Below, piece after piece: positions 62,208-64,000 of a stretch of DNA of 64,000 nt. Origin of the DNA: Phycisphaerales bacterium. GTDB taxonomy: Bacteria > Planctomycetota > Phycisphaerae > Phycisphaerales > SM1A02. The translations under genes and the position numbers were made by a program. Where the stretch lies: NCBI GenBank assembly GCA_029246705.1, contig JAQWMQ010000001.1, positions 1 to 64,000 of the forward strand. Reading direction: 5' to 3'. Numbering within the stretch: the stretch's first letter is position 1; each line of letters opens with the position of its first letter. The notes under the pieces were generated by a model. That model saw only the letters and a list, made by a program, of their open reading frames with translations. It had not been told where the DNA came from and ran no database searches.

Positions 62208-63416
62208 ATGACCCCCACCACGACCACCGACCAACGCACGTCACCGACGACGACCTCGAATGCAGACCCCCTGCACCTGATCGACGTCGACCATGTTCGC
62301 TTCTGCGTGGGCAACGCCAAGCAGGCCGCGGTCTTCTACGCCACGACCTTCGGGTTCAGGATCACGCAGCTGCACGACCTGACCTGCGGAGCCCGCTCGA
62401 TGGCGCGCTACATGCTCGAGCAGGGCAACATCCGGTTCATCCTGGAGACCCCGATGAACCCGGACCATCCCGCCAACGACGAACTGCGCAAGTACGGCGA
62501 TGGCATCAAGGACATAGCCTTCAACGTGCACGACGCCGAGGCGGCCTACACCCGAGCGATCGCCAACGGCGCGATCTCAGCCCACGGTCCGGAGACCTTC
62601 TCCGACGGCGACGGCAGCATGACGACGGCGTCGATCAAGACCTATGGCCGCGTGGTGCACACCTTCGTCAGTCGCACCGGTCGCTACGCGCTCCCCGAGC
62701 TGAAGCAGGGCGGGCTCTTCATGCCCGGCTGGAAGCACTACGACTGCGGACTCAACCAGTACAACCTCGACCACCCCTGCGGGCTGAAGTTCGTCGACCA
62801 CTGCGTCGGCAACGTCGAGGAAGGCAAGATGAACGAATGGGTGAAGTGGTACGAGGACGCGCTCGAGTTCTCGATGTTCAAGCACTTCGATGATGCGGAC
62901 ATCTCGACCGAGCACTCCGCGCTGATGTCGAAGGTGATGGCCAGCGGCAACCACCTCATCAAGATGCCGATCAACGAGCCCGCCGACGGCCTGAAGAAGA
63001 GTCAGATCCAGGAGTACCTCGACTGGCACGACGACACCCCCGGCTGCCAGCACCTCGCGCTGCGCACCGACGACGAGCTGGCCTCGGTCGCCGAACTGCG
63101 TCGTCGCGGCGTCGACTTCCTGCAGCTTCCGGACACCTACTACGAAGCGGTCTGGAACCGCGTGAACGGCGTGCTCCGCGAGCACGGCCACGAGCCGGTC
63201 AAGGAAGATCACGAGCGGATCAAGGATCTCGGCATCCTGGTCGACGCCGACGACGAGGGCTACCTGCTGCAGCTCTTCACCAAGCCGCTGCAGGACCGTC
63301 CCACGATGTTCTTCGAGATCATCAGCCGCATGGGCAGCCAGAGCTTCGGCAAGGGCAACTTCAAGGCGCTGTTCGAGGCGCTCGAGATGGAACAGGACCG
63401 TCGCGGCAACCTCTGA
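62208..63416 (+). CDS. hpd: 4-hydroxyphenylpyruvate dioxygenase
   Basis: Encodes 402 residues with GAAGG 7 nt before the ATG. It converts 4-hydroxyphenylpyruvate to homogentisate in tyrosine breakdown, and can also feed tocopherol or pyomelanin-type products. The vicinal-oxygen-chelate halves are visible: IDVDHVRFCVGNAKQAAVFY, and FVDHCVGNVEEGKMNEWVKW with the first iron His. The other iron ligands are in GCQHLALRTDD (His) and TMFFEIISRMG (Glu). No homogentisate dioxygenase gene lies in the window, so the rest of the pathway is elsewhere. A terminator follows. Confidence 0.95.
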   Translation: MTPTTTTDQRTSPTTTSNADPLHLIDVDHVRFCVGNAKQAAVFYATTFGFRITQLHDLTCGARSMARYMLEQGNIRFILETPMNPDHPANDELRKYGDGIKDIAFNVHDAEAAYTRAIANGAISAHGPETFSDGDGSMTTASIKTYGRVVHTFVSRTGRYALPELKQGGLFMPGWKHYDCGLNQYNLDHPCGLKFVDHCVGNVEEGKMNEWVKWYEDALEFSMFKHFDDADISTEHSALMSKVMASGNHLIKMPINEPADGLKKSQIQEYLDWHDDTPGCQHLALRTDDELASVAELRRRGVDFLQLPDTYYEAVWNRVNGVLREHGHEPVKEDHERIKDLGILVDADDEGYLLQLFTKPLQDRPTMFFEIISRMGSQSFGKGNFKALFEALEMEQDRRGNL

Positions 63417-63446
63417 TTCCGAGACGACGAGAACCGGACTCGATGA

Positions 63447-63485
63447 ACAAAGACACCCCGCGTCCATCGACGGGGGTGTCTTTGT
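63447..63485. terminator. Stem-loop after hpd
   Basis: ACAAAGACACCCC pairs with GGGGTGTCTTTGT around a loop of about 13 nt. The right arm ends TTTGT, and on the minus strand the arm gives a matching T-rich end, so it may terminate both convergent genes. Confidence 0.75.
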
Positions 63486-63524
63486 GATCAATCGACGCGG
63501 GGTGTGTTTGTGATCAACCGCCGC
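63473..63524. repeat. 26-bp tandem duplication across the hpd terminator and next gene 3' end
   Basis: Unit 63473-63498 and unit 63499-63524 match at 23 of 26 positions. The first includes the right arm of the terminator stem; the second contains the stop and last codons of the minus-strand dockerin-like gene. Confidence 0.75.
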
Positions 63525-64000
63525 AGGGACCCCAGTCCGAAAGCAGGAACGCAAGGTCGATGCCGTCGACGGCTCCATCCCGGTTGATGTCTGCCTCCGG
63601 AAAGAGTGCTGTCTGGCCCCAGGCGGCAAGCACGAACGCCAGATCGGTACCCGACACGAAACCGTCACCATCCAGATCGCCGGTGCAGAAGCATGACCCG
63701 CCAGTCTGACAGCAGTCGGGGATTCCATCCCGATCCATATCGTCGACATCTCCCGCGAATATCTCGATGGCGTCGGTGATCCCGTTCTCGTTGCAATCAA
63801 GGACCGGACAGTCATCTGAAAGGTCGATGTCCGTGTCACTGAATTCGCCACAGATCACGGGCGCCCCCCCGGAAGCACATGCGAATGAGTTCATCATTCG
63901 AACGGTGTCTCCATTGCCGTCGACGAGGCATGCGGATCCGGAAGACTCGACGAACCGGCAACCGTCGATCTGCATGATGTCATCGGACGTCACTGGATTC
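63514..64000 (-). CDS. Secreted dockerin-like protein, 5' end outside the window
   Basis: The frame stays open to the window edge, so only the C-terminal 161 residues are visible; a GTG at 63993 is not a convincing start. Visible are an acidic calcium-repeat segment (DCNENGITDAIEIFAGDVDD, MDRDGIPDCC) and two dockerin-like units, DLDGDGFVSGTDLAFVLAAWG and DINRDGAVDGIDLAFLLSDWG. Spacing and sequence place it with the four other dockerin-tailed proteins of this window. The N-terminal function cannot be known from here. Confidence 0.8.
   Translation of the reverse strand, partial: NPVTSDDIMQIDGCRFVESSGSACLVDGNGDTVRMMNSFACASGGAPVICGEFSDTDIDLSDDCPVLDCNENGITDAIEIFAGDVDDMDRDGIPDCCQTGGSCFCTGDLDGDGFVSGTDLAFVLAAWGQTALFPEADINRDGAVDGIDLAFLLSDWGPCGG

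Overview
The window is GC-rich bacterial chromosome that looks like a planctomycete, most likely of the class Phycisphaerae. The main reason is that five large secreted proteins end in the same calcium-binding, dockerin-like tail (D-x-N/D-G-D-G ... G-A-D-L-x-x-L-L-G-x-W-G). Supporting signs are a Minf_1886-type protein, a long CvpA-like protein and an orphan Cpn10. This assignment is inference from family content; no rRNA or other direct taxonomic marker is present. No insertion sequence, prophage, CRISPR array or replication origin was seen.

Layout. 1-8 kb: a truncated secreted beta-helix protein, a sulfotransferase, an AI-2E-family permease, a Minf_1886-family protein, an amidohydrolase and an OmpA-type lipoprotein. 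8-18 kb: a four-repeat secreted protein, an orphan MlaE permease, a transglutaminase-fold protein without its catalytic Cys and His, a flavoprotein/hydrolase pair, and an overlapping glycosyltransferase/polysaccharide deacetylase pair. 18-26 kb: an FG-GAP/vWA secreted protein, then a minus-strand run of circularly permuted ATP-grasp, alpha-E, transglutaminase with a 12-glutamine tail, and S9 peptidase. 26-30 kb: a porin, type II NADH dehydrogenase, an SRAP protein and an exported methyltransferase.

30.4-40.8 kb is one minus-strand respiratory cluster: caa3-type oxidase subunits II, I and III, a membrane protein, a diheme cytochrome c lipoprotein, a Rieske protein, a cytochrome b fused to cytochrome c, a CtaG fused to a polyferredoxin, and a small exported protein. 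Most of the distal genes overlap by 1-4 nt. A good sigma-70-like promoter lies just upstream of subunit II. With the nearby NADH dehydrogenase this gives a near-complete electron path from NADH to oxygen, apart from the quinone pool.

41-64 kb: tRNA-Leu(CAA), another dockerin-like secreted protein, a TetR regulator with a candidate operator, guaB, and a plus-strand trio. The trio is a PilT/PilU ATPase, a membrane-anchored GspE-like protein whose ATPase motifs are all degraded, and a CvpA-like protein; it is the best candidate here for an undescribed machine. Then come accC/accB, a BtuFCD-like importer, a coiled-coil membrane protein, an MsbA-type ABC exporter, aroA, groES, apt, two small membrane proteins, 4-hydroxyphenylpyruvate dioxygenase, and a dockerin-like protein cut by the window end.
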